Positions 1-8,727 of a DNA stretch of 64,000 nt are shown here, piece by piece. A program made the translations under genes and the position numbers. The stretch lies in the NCBI GenBank assembly GCA_018057825.1, contig JAGPCY010000012.1:62001-126000 (forward strand). The letters run 5' to 3'. The DNA comes from Kofleriaceae bacterium (GTDB lineage Bacteria; Myxococcota_A; Polyangia; Haliangiales; Haliangiaceae). The notes beneath the pieces were generated by a model, which made no database searches, was not told the origin of the DNA, and saw only the letters and a program-made list of their open reading frames with translations. Positions within the stretch are counted from its first letter, which is position 1. The number at the start of each line of letters is the position of its first letter.

Positions 1-1271
1 GACAGGAGGAGCGTCGGGATCGCGCTGTCGAGGGGCGCCCGGAAGTCGTCGCCCAGATCGGGGACGCCGAGGGCCTCGGCCAGCGCCAGGCCCGGGTAGT
101 TGAGCGTGTCCTCGAGGAGCGTGCCGGGCGCCTCGCGACGAACCTGGGCTTGGCGCGCGCGCGAGGCCCCCGAGGCCGCGTCCATCGCCTCGGGCATGCC
201 GCGCATCCCCTGGGCCTCGCTGGCCGCCTGCGCCACGATCGGGGCCAGGGCCGAGACCTCGCCGGCCGCGAGGGCCGGCAACCACGCGCGCAGGAGGCGC
301 AAGGTCGACGGGTTCTTGATCAGGTAGCCGACCACGCGCTGGAGGTCGAGCTTGCTGATCGCCACGACCACCGACTGTCCCGAGCGCGGGTCGACGAAGC
401 TCGCGCGCGCGGGCGCCGCGGCGAGCCGGGCCAGGGCCTGGCCGAGGGCGGCGTGCTCGTCGGCGGTGAGCACCCGCCGCAGGAAGGCCTCGGTGAGCTG
501 GGGCCGCTTGATCGTGTCGTCGGGGCCCTCGGCGCTGGCCAGCACGACCCGCCCGAGGTGCGCGCCGTGACGGCGCATCGCCGCCATCGCCAGGTGGGTC
601 CCGTAGCTGATTCCGATCAGGTGGAGGCGCTCAGCGCCCAGGGCCCGCCGCAGGTCGTCGAGATCGTCGGCGCTCTCGACGGTGGTGTAGCCGCCCAGGT
701 CGACGCCCTGGGTCCGCCACCAGGCGGCGCAGTGGCGCGCCAGGCCTTGCAGCCACGCGGTGTACACCGGCCGCACCGCCGGGACCTCGAGAGGCCACGG
801 CCGCGGCGCCGCGCACCACGGGATCGCGTTCGACTGGCCGGTGCCGCGCTGGTCGAGGGCGATCACGTCGCCGACCGCGCGCAGGGCGTTGAACATCGCG
901 AAGCGCGGCCCGCGGGCGGCGTCGATGCCCGAGCCACCGGGACCACCGGCGAGGTAGACGATCGGTGGGCCGCTCGCCCCCGGCAGGGCCGGGAAGCGGA
1001 CGAAGGTCAGCTCGAGGTCACGCCCGTGCGGACGCCCGCGACGCTCGGGCACGGTCAGGTGGCCGAGCTCGGCGTCGACCTCGTCGCCGGCCTCCGTCAC
1101 GAAGCGATGCGGCGCGAGGCGCACCGTCGGCGGCGGGTGGTGCGGGCCGGTGGCGGCGCGGTCGGTGGCCTCGGGGCCGGTCGGCGCGGTGGGCGTCGAG
1201 CACGCCGGGGCGGCGGCGCTGAGCGCCGTAAGCGTCAAGATCGGACGACACAGGAACCAGGGGAGCGGCAT
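1..1271 (-). CDS. Secreted/lipoprotein alpha/beta hydrolase, TAP-like (C-terminus outside window)
   Basis: The frame is open from the ATG at 1271 to the left edge, so the 3' end lies outside the window. The N-terminus is a hydrophobic signal ending in an APAC-type lipobox near residue 24, suggesting export and lipidation. GGPGGSG near residue 109 matches the oxyanion-loop motif of the tripeptidyl aminopeptidase/proline iminopeptidase branch of alpha/beta hydrolases. GISYG carries the expected nucleophile at Ser222, and DQRGTG lies between the two motifs. The Asp and His of the triad would be beyond the edge. It probably cleaves peptides or esters outside the cytoplasm; the substrate is unknown. 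It is divergent from the sensor kinase at 1405. Confidence 0.85.
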   Translation of the reverse strand, partial: MPLPWFLCRPILTLTALSAAAPACSTPTAPTGPEATDRAATGPHHPPPTVRLAPHRFVTEAGDEVDAELGHLTVPERRGRPHGRDLELTFVRFPALPGASGPPIVYLAGGPGGSGIDAARGPRFAMFNALRAVGDVIALDQRGTGQSNAIPWCAAPRPWPLEVPAVRPVYTAWLQGLARHCAAWWRTQGVDLGGYTTVESADDLDDLRRALGAERLHLIGISYGTHLAMAAMRRHGAHLGRVVLASAEGPDDTIKRPQLTEAFLRRVLTADEHAALGQALARLAAAPARASFVDPRSGQSVVVAISKLDLQRVVGYLIKNPSTLRLLRAWLPALAAGEVSALAPIVAQAASEAQGMRGMPEAMDAASGASRARQAQVRREAPGTLLEDTLNYPGLALAEALGVPDLGDDFRAPLDSAIPTLLL

Positions 1272-1404
1272 GACCGCACCCTGGGGTCGGCGCGCCGGCC
1301 GCGCTGCCGCGCGTCGGTGAACGGCTCGCCGCGCCGGCCAACCGCTCATCGCGCCGCGCGGCCCTGATCTATGCTGGGCCGGTGAGCCTCGTCGGTGCGC
1401 GGCC

Positions 1405-3198
1405 GTGCTGATCGATCGTCGACGGGCGACGACCGCGAGGAGGTGGTGCGCGCTGGCCCTCGCGGCCCTCGCGGCGCTCGCGGCGCTCACCGGGTGCTCG
1501 CCCGACCGCCCGCCGGCGCTGGCCTTGACGACGGTGCGGGTGCTGGCGTCCGATGACCCGCGCTGGGCCCAGCCCGACGCCGACGATCGCCACGCGCCGC
1601 GGGTGCCGATCACCGGGGTCAGGCCGCCGGCCCCGGTGTGGTGGCTGCGCGGCACGCTGACGGTCGACGCGACCTGGGCCGCGCGTTCGGCGCCGCTGGC
1701 GCTCGCGGTCGCCGCGCTGGCGTCGTGCGAGGTGTACTGGGACGGCGTGCGCCTGGGCGCGAACGGCACCGTCGGGCCGAGCGCCCGCGCCGAGCGCCCC
1801 GGCCTGCTGGTGTGGCGCGTGGTCGTGCCGGCGCCGGTCGTCGTCGGGGACCACGCGGTGAGCCTGCGCTGCTCGGCCCACCACCGCGGGTTCGACCCGC
1901 AGGTCGGGTTCTACGGCGTCTGGCTGGGCGACGCCGCTGAGCTCACGCAAGCGGCGGGCGGCGACGTCGCGTTGACGCTGGTGTGCGCGGGCGCGCTCCT
2001 CACCGTCGGGCTCTTCCACCTGGTGCGCTTCGGGCTCGCGCGCGCGGGGCGCCGACGACGATCGCGCGACGGTCGAGACGCTGACCTGGGCCTGGGGGTG
2101 CTCGGGCTGGCGGCCGGCGCGATGGTGATCGCCGAGAGCGTGAAGGCCTTCGTCGACTACCCGTACGACCTGCACGTGGTGCGGCTGCGCGTGCTGGCCG
2201 CGCTGGCCTGGCTGGTCAGCGTGGGGCTGGTCGGGTTCGTCACCGCGCGCTATCCGCGATCGGGGCGCCGGATCGCGTGGCTGGTCGCCGCAGGCGGCGC
2301 GACCCTCGCCCTCGGCGCCGACGGCTACGACGCCAAGGTGGCCTCGGTCCTCGGCGTCGGCCTGGTGGTGGCGCTCGCCTGGACCGGGCTCGCGGTGATC
2401 GCGCGGCGGTGGGACGCCGGCCTGGCCGCGGTCCCGCTCCTCGGCGGGCTGATCGGCGCGGTGGCGGCGCCGACCGCGTTCATCGACTACTACCTGTTCT
2501 TCCTCCTGTGTGGCCTGTGCCTGGCGATGCTCCTGGCTCACGCGGTCGGCGAGGCCCGGGCGCGTGAGGTCCATGAGGCCACCGCCCTCGCGAACGCGCG
2601 CCTGGAGATCGAACTCTTGCGCCGCCAGCTCGCGCCGCACTTCCTGCTCAACACCCTGGCCGCGCTCGGCGAGTGGTTCGAGACCGAGCCGAAGGTGGCG
2701 AGCGCGATGCTCGAGGCCCTGGGCCAGGAGCTCCGGCTCCTGTCGGACCTGTCGGCGCGCACCGAGGTCGCGATGGCCGACGAGCTCGCGCTGTGCCGTT
2801 GCCACCTGGCGGTGATGGCGCACCGCCGCGACGAGGTCTTGTCCCTCGACGCTGACGGGGTCGACCCCGCGGCGATGGTCCCGCCGGCGCTGTTCCACAC
2901 GCTGATCGAGAACGCGCTGTCGCACAACCACTACGGCGCGGCCGGCGCGGCGTTCCGCCTGCGGCAGGACCGCGGGCCGGCGCCGCGGGGCACGCGCTAC
3001 ACCTTCGACGCCCCGCTGGCGCCCGCAGGTCGGGTCCGCGCCGACGGCGGCGGCGTCGGGCTGCGCTACGTCCACGCCCGGCTGCGCGAACGCTACGGCG
3101 ACGACTACCGGGTCACCAGCAGCGCGGTCGACATCGACGGCGCCGCGCGCTGGCGCACGGTGATCGAGCTGCCGGCGCAGCCGCCGAGGACGCCGTGA
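1405..3198 (+). CDS. LytS/YehU-like sensor histidine kinase with a lipoprotein-like N-terminus and 7TM region
   Basis: This 597-residue protein starts with GTG. A basic n-region and alanine/leucine stretch end in LTGC (Cys31), a good lipobox. Residues about 35-180 look like an extracytoplasmic beta-rich sensor of the 7TMR-DISM kind, and about 190-385 form several membrane helices. The phospho-acceptor motif RRQLAPHFLLN puts His412 in the His_kinase (LytS) family. An N-box (LIENALSHNH) and a glycine box (GGGVGLRYVHARLRERYG) follow, typical of the short ATPase domain of this family. It overlaps the LytTR regulator by 4 nt (GTGA), so the two form a cognate pair. The ligand is unknown. A lipidated Cys in front of a 7TM kinase is unusual. 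Confidence 0.9.
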   Translation: MLIDRRRATTARRWCALALAALAALAALTGCSPDRPPALALTTVRVLASDDPRWAQPDADDRHAPRVPITGVRPPAPVWWLRGTLTVDATWAARSAPLALAVAALASCEVYWDGVRLGANGTVGPSARAERPGLLVWRVVVPAPVVVGDHAVSLRCSAHHRGFDPQVGFYGVWLGDAAELTQAAGGDVALTLVCAGALLTVGLFHLVRFGLARAGRRRRSRDGRDADLGLGVLGLAAGAMVIAESVKAFVDYPYDLHVVRLRVLAALAWLVSVGLVGFVTARYPRSGRRIAWLVAAGGATLALGADGYDAKVASVLGVGLVVALAWTGLAVIARRWDAGLAAVPLLGGLIGAVAAPTAFIDYYLFFLLCGLCLAMLLAHAVGEARAREVHEATALANARLEIELLRRQLAPHFLLNTLAALGEWFETEPKVASAMLEALGQELRLLSDLSARTEVAMADELALCRCHLAVMAHRRDEVLSLDADGVDPAAMVPPALFHTLIENALSHNHYGAAGAAFRLRQDRGPAPRGTRYTFDAPLAPAGRVRADGGGVGLRYVHARLRERYGDDYRVTSSAVDIDGAARWRTVIELPAQPPRTP

Positions 3199-3881
3199 AG
3201 GTGCTGGTCGTCGAGGATGAGGCGGTGAGCGCCCGCCGCCTGGTGCGCCTGGTGCAGGAGCTGCTCGGCCCCGAGCTCACCAGCATCGCCATCGAGCCGA
3301 CCCTCGACCTGGCGCGCGCGCGGCTCGGGACCAGCGACCTCGACCTGGTGTTCCTCGATCTCGACCTCCACGGCGACGACGGCTTCGACCTGGTGCGCCA
3401 CGCCGCGGCGACCTTCCAGACCGTCGTGGTGTCGGCCCACCCCGATCGCGCGATCGACGCCTTCGCGCTGGGCGTCGTCGACTTCGTCGCCAAGCCCTTC
3501 ACCCGCGAGCGCCTGGCCCTGGCCCTCGACCGCGTGCGCGCTGGCACCCAGCGTCCCCGACGCCACCTGGCGGTGCGGACCCACGGCCGCGTCGAGCTGG
3601 TCGAGCTCGATCACGTCCGGTTCATCGTCGGTGCCGGCGACTACGCCGAGCTCCACGGCGCCGACGGCCGGACCTGGCTCCACGACAAGACCCTCACCAC
3701 CCTCGAGACCAGCCTGCCGCCTCAGTTCCTCCGCGTCCATCGCTCGTGCCTGGTCAACCTGCACCACGCCGCCCACCTCCGGACCGAGGTCGGCAGCCGC
3801 TACGTCCTCGTCCTCCGCGACGGCCACGAGCTCCCCGTCGGCCGCACCCGCGTCGCCGCCCTCCGCGCCCGCCTGATCTGA
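3195..3881 (+). CDS. LytTR-family DNA-binding response regulator
   Basis: This 228-residue protein starts with the GTG that overlaps the kinase stop codon. Residues 1-120 are a receiver domain with acidic residues in VVEDEA, the phospho-acceptor Asp55 in VFLDLDL and a conserved Lys in KPFTRERL. The C-terminal half is a LytTR domain, with VELVELDHVRFIVGAGDYAELH, a lysine/leucine-rich centre and FLRVHRSCLVNL, a hallmark of the family. It should bind promoter repeats when phosphorylated by the adjacent kinase. Its stop codon lies only about ten bases from a long hexanucleotide array, and no terminator is apparent before the array. Confidence 0.95.
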   Translation: MKVLVVEDEAVSARRLVRLVQELLGPELTSIAIEPTLDLARARLGTSDLDLVFLDLDLHGDDGFDLVRHAAATFQTVVVSAHPDRAIDAFALGVVDFVAKPFTRERLALALDRVRAGTQRPRRHLAVRTHGRVELVELDHVRFIVGAGDYAELHGADGRTWLHDKTLTTLETSLPPQFLRVHRSCLVNLHHAAHLRTEVGSRYVLVLRDGHELPVGRTRVAALRARLI

Positions 3882-3890
3882 TCAACGGCC

Positions 3891-4150
<260 letters not shown>

Positions 4151-4261
4151 CCTCCACCACCCGACGCGAAGCGATCACCCGCTGAACGCCATCACGCCGC
4201 GCCGAAACGCAGACGCCCGCACAGGGGCCGGGCGTCGGAGGTCAGGTCGGATCGTTTTGGG

Positions 4262-4567
4262 AGGGGGCCCCCTTCGCTACGCGAAGGGGGGAGGGTCTGT
4301 CCGAGGTCACCACCACCATCCGCTGAAGCAGACAGCGGCTGAACGCCGGTTCCCACGCACCATCACCACCGGTCACATCGACGGCGTCGCTCCCGCGATC
4401 CGGACCTCTTCGTGTTGTGTGGGTGGGGGCCCCCTTCGCTGCGCGAAGGGGGGAGGGTCTGTCCGAGGTCACCACCACCATCCGCTGAAGCAGACAGCGG
4501 CTGAACGCTGGTTCCCACGCACCACCACCACCGGTCACATCGACGGCGGCGCTCCCGCGATCCGGAC
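4262..4567. repeat. Two tandem copies of a roughly 145-160 bp unit headed by a palindromic hairpin
   Basis: Two near-identical units lie at about 4262-4405 and 4422-4567. Each begins with GGGGGCCCCC and a hairpin with 10-bp arms (CCCCCTTCGC and GCGAAGGGGG, loop TAC or TGC). Each continues through the shared words GTCCGAGGTCACC, CCGCTGAAGCAGACAGCGG and CCGGTCACATCGACGGCG to GATCCGGAC. Differences are a few substitutions. Hairpins are at 4268-4290 and 4430-4452. A third hairpin (4582-4604) stands without the rest of the unit. This looks like a REP/BIME-type extragenic repeat. I see no coding pattern. Confidence 0.9.
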
Positions 4568-4576
4568 GTTTTGGGA

Positions 4577-4604
4577 GGGGGCCCCCTTCGCTACGCGAAG
4601 GGGG
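4577..4604. repeat. Third, solitary copy of the palindromic repeat head
   Basis: GGGGGCCCCC is followed by CCCCCTTCGC-TAC-GCGAAGGGGG (4582-4604), identical to the head at 4263-4290. The rest of the tandem unit is missing. Instead the GGGAGGG that follows every copy is here the left arm of a terminator hairpin. Confidence 0.9.
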
Positions 4605-4629
4605 GAGGGTCTTTTCGAAAGACCCTCCC
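4603..4629 (-). terminator. Intrinsic terminator-like hairpin after the PEGA kinase gene
   Basis: GGGAGGGTCTTT (4603-4614) and AAAGACCCTCCC (4618-4629) form a perfect 12-bp stem with a 3-nt loop. It lies 13 nt beyond the stop codon of the minus-strand kinase gene. There is no long U-run after the stem on the minus strand; the T/A tract is inside it. It probably ends the chemosensory-kinase transcript. Confidence 0.7.
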
Positions 4630-4641
4630 AGAATCTCAGCA

Positions 4642-7443
4642 TCACTGCATTCGGTCCGAGAAGTCCTTCACCAGCTTGGTCGGCTCGTCCGCCTTGATCT
4701 CGACGGTGAAGGTCTCCTTGATGCCGAACTCGTTGTTGAGCAGCGTGATGCGGTGCTTGCCGGCCGACAGCTTGATCTCGCGCTGCGGGGTCTTCAGGCC
4801 CGTCGACCGACCGTCGATGAAGATCTCGCACGGCGGCTTGGCGCCGAGGGACAGCGTGCCCTCGCCCTTGGCGACCGGCGGCTTGGGATCGACCGGCGGC
4901 TTGGGATCGACCGGCGGCTTGGGATCGACCGGCGGCTTGGGGTCGGTCGGCGGATCGCCGGTCGGGTCGCCGTCGGGCGGCGGCTTGGTCCCACCACCCG
5001 GCGGCTTGGTGCCGCCGCCGGGCTTGCGGCCTGGGTCGGGCGAGGTCACCGGCCCGCCGACCGGTCCGGTCGCGACCTGGGTCGGGCCACGCTCGAGGTT
5101 GACCACGACCTTCTCCTCGGGCGCGCCCGAGATGGTCAGCGGCTTGGTGATCTCGACGTAGCCGTCCTTCGCGAACACGACGTCGTAGTGATTGCGGGGA
5201 TCGATCTTGGCGGTGGTCGGGGTGACCCCGATCTCGGTGCGCTTGCCATCGACCACCAGCGCGACCTTGGCGCCCGGCGGCGTCGAGTCGAAGTTGGCGA
5301 CGATCTCGAGGGCCTGGAGCGTGATGTTGACCCGGGTGATCTGCCCGGCGACGACGTCGAACTCCTGGTTGACGCTCATGAAGCCCGGCGGCGCGTCGAT
5401 CTCGACCCGGTGCTTACCGGGCGCGATCTTGGGCACGCGCACCGGGATCGACGCGGTCTGGGCCACGCTGTCGAGGCGCCAGGCCACCACGGTCGGCGGG
5501 GTGACGAACAGCTCGAAGCCGGTGTTGTCGTCGACGGGCGCCGTCGCGGTGCCCGCCGCCGGCACCGGCGCGGGCTCGACCGGCTTGGCGGTCGACGCCG
5601 GCTTGTCGCCGCCCGAGGTGATGACGACGATCGCGACCGCGGCCGCGATCAGGGCGACGCCGGCCAGCGCCGCCCACAGCATCGTCCGCGACTTGCGCTC
5701 GCGCTTGACGATCCCCGAGCCGAAGGTCGACATCGGATCGAACGAGTCGGGCCGGGCCATCGGGCCCGACACCGACGACTCGCGGCGATCGTCGAACAGC
5801 GGCGACGGCGTGGAGATGGGCCCGGTGCCCAGGCCCGCGGTGAACGCCGGCGCCGGCGGCCCTCCGCCGTTGACGCCCGGGCCGTGGCTGCCGTTGGCGC
5901 CGTTGGCCTTGGCCGCGGGGCCCCACCCCTTGGACGTCGAGCGCACCAGCTCCGACAGATCGGGCTCGTCGACTGGCGGCGGCGGCGTCGGGGCCGGGGC
6001 GGCGGCAGCGGCGACCATGCCTGCGGCCGGCGCGCCCATCGGGGCCCGGCCCGACTTGGCCGCGGCCTCCTCTTCGGGGTTGTCGTAGATCTGGGTCTCG
6101 AGCTCGTCGTCGTCCCAGTTGAGATCGGCCTTGGGCGGCCCGATCGACTCGGCGGCGGCGGCGGCGTTGGCGGCCGCGCTCATCGACGGCATCGTCATCG
6201 ACGCCGGCGGCGGCACGACCGGCACGCCCTGGGTCGAGCGCAGCGAGGTCGGCGGCGGCGGCGGGCGGGTCGGCGCCCCACCGGCGCCCGGCATGGGCGG
6301 CGGCACGGCGGCCGGCATCGAGGTCGTGCGACGCGCGCCGGGCGGGACCGCGGGCGGGCGCGGCGGCGGCGGCGAGGACGGCGCGGCCGGGCGGCTGCCA
6401 GCCACCATCTCGGGCGGCGGCTTGAGCTGCCGGTAGCTCTCGAGCTTCGCGGTCTCCTCCTCGATCTCCTTGCCGAAGGTCTTCTTCATCCACGCCGCCA
6501 GATCCTTGCGCGAGTAGAACTCGCCGGCGGTGTAGACGAAGGCCTGCAGCTCGTCGTGGAGATCGATCGCGTTCTGGTAGCGATCCTCGGTGTCCTTGGC
6601 CAAGGCCTTGAGGACGATCCGCTCGAGCTCGTCGGGGATCTTGCGGTTGTAGGTCGACGGCGGGAGGATCTCGACGTTGCGGACCTTCTCGAGGGTCGAG
6701 AAGTCGCTCTCGCCGACGAACAGGCGCTCGCCGGTCAGGAGCTCGTAGAGCACGATGCCGCACGAGAAGATGTCGCTCTTGCGGTCGATCGGCAGGCCGC
6801 GGACCTGCTCCGGCGACATGTAGCCGAACTTGCCCTTGAGGATGCCGGCCTGGGTCTTCTGGCCCTTGCCCGCCGCCTTGGCGATGCCGAAGTCGATCAG
6901 CTTCACCTCGCCCTCGAACGACACCAGGATGTTCTGCGGCGAGACGTCCCGGTGGACGAGGTTGAGGTCGCGGCCGCCCTGGTCGCGCTTGTTGTGCGCG
7001 TAGTCGAGGCCCTCGCAGATCTTCATGATGACGAAGCACGCCTGGGCCACCGGCATCGGCTCGTTGCCGGTCCGGCAACGGTCGAAGATGTTACGGAGAT
7101 CGCGGCCGTGGACGTGCTCGAGGGCGATGTAGTAGCTGCCATCGACGACGCCCAGGTCGAAGATCTGGGCGATGTTCGCGTGGTTCAACTGAACCGCGAT
7201 CTTCGCCTCGTCGATGAACATCTTGATGAACTCTTTGTCCTCCGCGATGTTCGGGAGGATCCGCTTCACGGCGACCAACCGCTCGAAGCCCTCGACGCCA
7301 TAGGCCTTCGAGCGGAAGACCTCGGCCATGCCGCCGACATTGATGCGCTCGAGCAAGTAGTACTTGCCGAATGGAACGGGCTTCTTCACGGTGCTGACCA
7401 GCCTGGGAGGCGGAGGCCCCCCTAGCGTGGGACCGTATACCAA
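4642..7443 (-). CDS. Ser/Thr protein kinase with one TM helix and extracytoplasmic PEGA-like domains
   Basis: The protein has 933 residues from a TTG start preceded by AAGGA at 6-nt spacing; a GTG at 7389 is the alternative. The Hanks-type kinase domain (about 25-300) has a glycine loop (INVGGMAEVF), Lys60, Glu79, HRD 164-166 with VSPQN, and DFG 184-186, so it should be active. A Pro/Ala-rich linker (about 335-580) leads to a TM helix near 585-607. The outer part has PEGA-like beta repeats (SVNQEF, TPPGAKV, GVTPTT, IFIDGRSTGLKTP), with a PPVDPK repeat run before the last one. It starts 30 bp after the CheR gene, so co-transcription with the chemosensory operon is likely. Confidence 0.95.
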   Translation of the reverse strand: MVYGPTLGGPPPPRLVSTVKKPVPFGKYYLLERINVGGMAEVFRSKAYGVEGFERLVAVKRILPNIAEDKEFIKMFIDEAKIAVQLNHANIAQIFDLGVVDGSYYIALEHVHGRDLRNIFDRCRTGNEPMPVAQACFVIMKICEGLDYAHNKRDQGGRDLNLVHRDVSPQNILVSFEGEVKLIDFGIAKAAGKGQKTQAGILKGKFGYMSPEQVRGLPIDRKSDIFSCGIVLYELLTGERLFVGESDFSTLEKVRNVEILPPSTYNRKIPDELERIVLKALAKDTEDRYQNAIDLHDELQAFVYTAGEFYSRKDLAAWMKKTFGKEIEEETAKLESYRQLKPPPEMVAGSRPAAPSSPPPPRPPAVPPGARRTTSMPAAVPPPMPGAGGAPTRPPPPPTSLRSTQGVPVVPPPASMTMPSMSAAANAAAAAESIGPPKADLNWDDDELETQIYDNPEEEAAAKSGRAPMGAPAAGMVAAAAAPAPTPPPPVDEPDLSELVRSTSKGWGPAAKANGANGSHGPGVNGGGPPAPAFTAGLGTGPISTPSPLFDDRRESSVSGPMARPDSFDPMSTFGSGIVKRERKSRTMLWAALAGVALIAAAVAIVVITSGGDKPASTAKPVEPAPVPAAGTATAPVDDNTGFELFVTPPTVVAWRLDSVAQTASIPVRVPKIAPGKHRVEIDAPPGFMSVNQEFDVVAGQITRVNITLQALEIVANFDSTPPGAKVALVVDGKRTEIGVTPTTAKIDPRNHYDVVFAKDGYVEITKPLTISGAPEEKVVVNLERGPTQVATGPVGGPVTSPDPGRKPGGGTKPPGGGTKPPPDGDPTGDPPTDPKPPVDPKPPVDPKPPVDPKPPVAKGEGTLSLGAKPPCEIFIDGRSTGLKTPQREIKLSAGKHRITLLNNEFGIKETFTVEIKADEPTKLVKDFSDRMQ
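4870..4942. repeat. In-gene 18-bp tandem repeat encoding PPVDPK
   Basis: The plus strand repeats GATCGACCGGCGGCTTGG about four times, encoding PPVDPK units on the minus strand. It forms a proline-rich spacer between PEGA-like domains of the kinase and is a likely site of copy-number change. Confidence 0.9.
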
Positions 7444-7449
7444 CTGAAA

Positions 7450-7454
7450 TCCTT
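7450..7454 (-). promoter_or_regulatory. Ribosome binding site that decides the TTG start of the PEGA kinase
   Basis: The minus strand reads AAGGA, then six bases, then TTG at 7443. The alternative GTG at 7389 has no comparable purine run, so the TTG is preferred. Confidence 0.6.
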
Positions 7455-7473
7455 GGGCAAAGTGAAACCGGCC

Positions 7474-8727
7474 TCAGGTGCCGGGGCGCCGCCGGGCGCG
7501 ATCACCTCGCAGATCTCGGCGGTTAGCGGGTGCGCGCAGGACCGCCAGGCGGGCGTGGCAGGCGGCCGCGACGGTCGCCGCCAGGGCCGCGGCGTCGGCC
7601 TCGACCTCCGGTAGCCCCGGGCCGCCGCCGCGATCGATCGCGACGATGGCGTGGCGATAGGCCTCGAGGGCCTCGGCCGGCCGCGCCGCGGCCTCGAGGG
7701 ACAGCCCCAGGAGATACGGCGCCAGCCAGGACTCGGCGGCCAGCAGGCGGGCCTGGCGCAGCGCCGCGATGGCCTCCTCGTGGGCCCCGGCCTGGCGGGC
7801 GGCGGCGCCGCGGCGCAGGTGGGCGACGGCGTCGAGCGGATCGACGGCGGGCGGCGCGAGGGCCGCGCGGGTCGGGGGCGACGGCGTGGCCCGAGGCGCA
7901 GGTGGCGGCCCGGCCTGCGGTGCGTGGGTCGCGCGCGGCCAGGTCGGTCGCGCCGGCGCGGCCCCCGCGGCGCGACGGGTCGCCCCGACCAGCGACTGCT
8001 CGACCGCGCCGACGATCAGATCGTCGGGCGTGGCGGCGGCGCCGCCCAGGCGCGCGGCCAGGGCCGGCAGCTCGGCCGGCTCGAAGTAGATGAGGACGTT
8101 CCGGCACACCACCAGATCGAAGCGGGGCCACCCTGCCGGCGGCGCCGGATCGGCGGCCAGGTTGTGGCGGGCGAAGCTGACCGCCGCTCGCACCGCCGGG
8201 GCGATGGCCACGGTCGCGGCGTCGACGTCGACGAAGTGGCGGGCCCGCCAGCGCTCGGGCACCGCGGCCAGGCAGGTCCGCGGGTAGTGAGCGCGGCTGG
8301 CGGTGGCCAGGGCGTCGACGCTGATGTCGGTCGCCAGGATGCGCGGCCGCGCGCCGCAGTCGAGGAGCGCCATCGCGATCGTGAACGGCTCCTCGCCCGA
8401 CGAGCACCCGACCGACCACACGGTCACGGCGTCGAGCCCAGCGCCTCGGGCTCGAGCCGCGGCGCGCTCGAGGGCCGGCGCCAGGAGCGGCAGCTCGCGG
8501 CCGAACCAGGTCAGGCCGACGCTGATCCGCGCGACCAGGCGATCGCGGAGGACCGCGCCGTCGCCGCGATCGGCCGCCGCCAGGAGGGCCTGGGCGTCGG
8601 GGTAGCCGAGCTCGTCGGCGAGCGTGCGCAGCGCCACCAGCACCGGCTCGCGGCGGCGATCGCCCAGGCCGATGCCGGCCCACGCGCGGTAGCGCGCGCC
8701 GATCGTCCGCCACAGGGCGTCGGTCAC
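7474..8727 (-). CDS. cheR: CheR-type chemoreceptor methyltransferase with C-terminal TPR-like region
   Basis: The protein has 417 residues from a GTG overlapping the cheB stop by 4 nt and preceded by GGAGG. VWSVGCSSGEEPFTIAM (about 103-119) is the SAM-binding signature of CheR; NVLIYF appears near residue 210, and TWFGRE replaces the usual T-x-FFR. It methylates glutamates of the receptor encoded in the same operon. After a Pro/Ala linker the last 130 residues have TPR-like helices (LRRGAAARQAGAHEEA, LLGLSLEAAARPAEALEAYR), as in CheR proteins of Frz-like and other non-flagellar systems. Last gene of the chemosensory set before the kinase. Confidence 0.95.
   Translation of the reverse strand: MTDALWRTIGARYRAWAGIGLGDRRREPVLVALRTLADELGYPDAQALLAAADRGDGAVLRDRLVARISVGLTWFGRELPLLAPALERAAARARGAGLDAVTVWSVGCSSGEEPFTIAMALLDCGARPRILATDISVDALATASRAHYPRTCLAAVPERWRARHFVDVDAATVAIAPAVRAAVSFARHNLAADPAPPAGWPRFDLVVCRNVLIYFEPAELPALAARLGGAAATPDDLIVGAVEQSLVGATRRAAGAAPARPTWPRATHAPQAGPPPAPRATPSPPTRAALAPPAVDPLDAVAHLRRGAAARQAGAHEEAIAALRQARLLAAESWLAPYLLGLSLEAAARPAEALEAYRHAIVAIDRGGGPGLPEVEADAAALAATVAAACHARLAVLRAPANRRDLRGDRARRRPGT

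Noticed and set aside
1369-3075. Long minus-strand open frame opposite the sensor kinase
   Set aside because: Low-complexity Arg/Gln/Val translation typical of antisense frames in GC-rich DNA; the plus strand has clear kinase motifs.
4257-4697. Open frames encoding PLRYAKGGG or APFATRRGE words in the palindromic repeats
   Set aside because: The repeated words come from the hairpin heads and recur in several frames and both strands, so they are repeat DNA, not genes.
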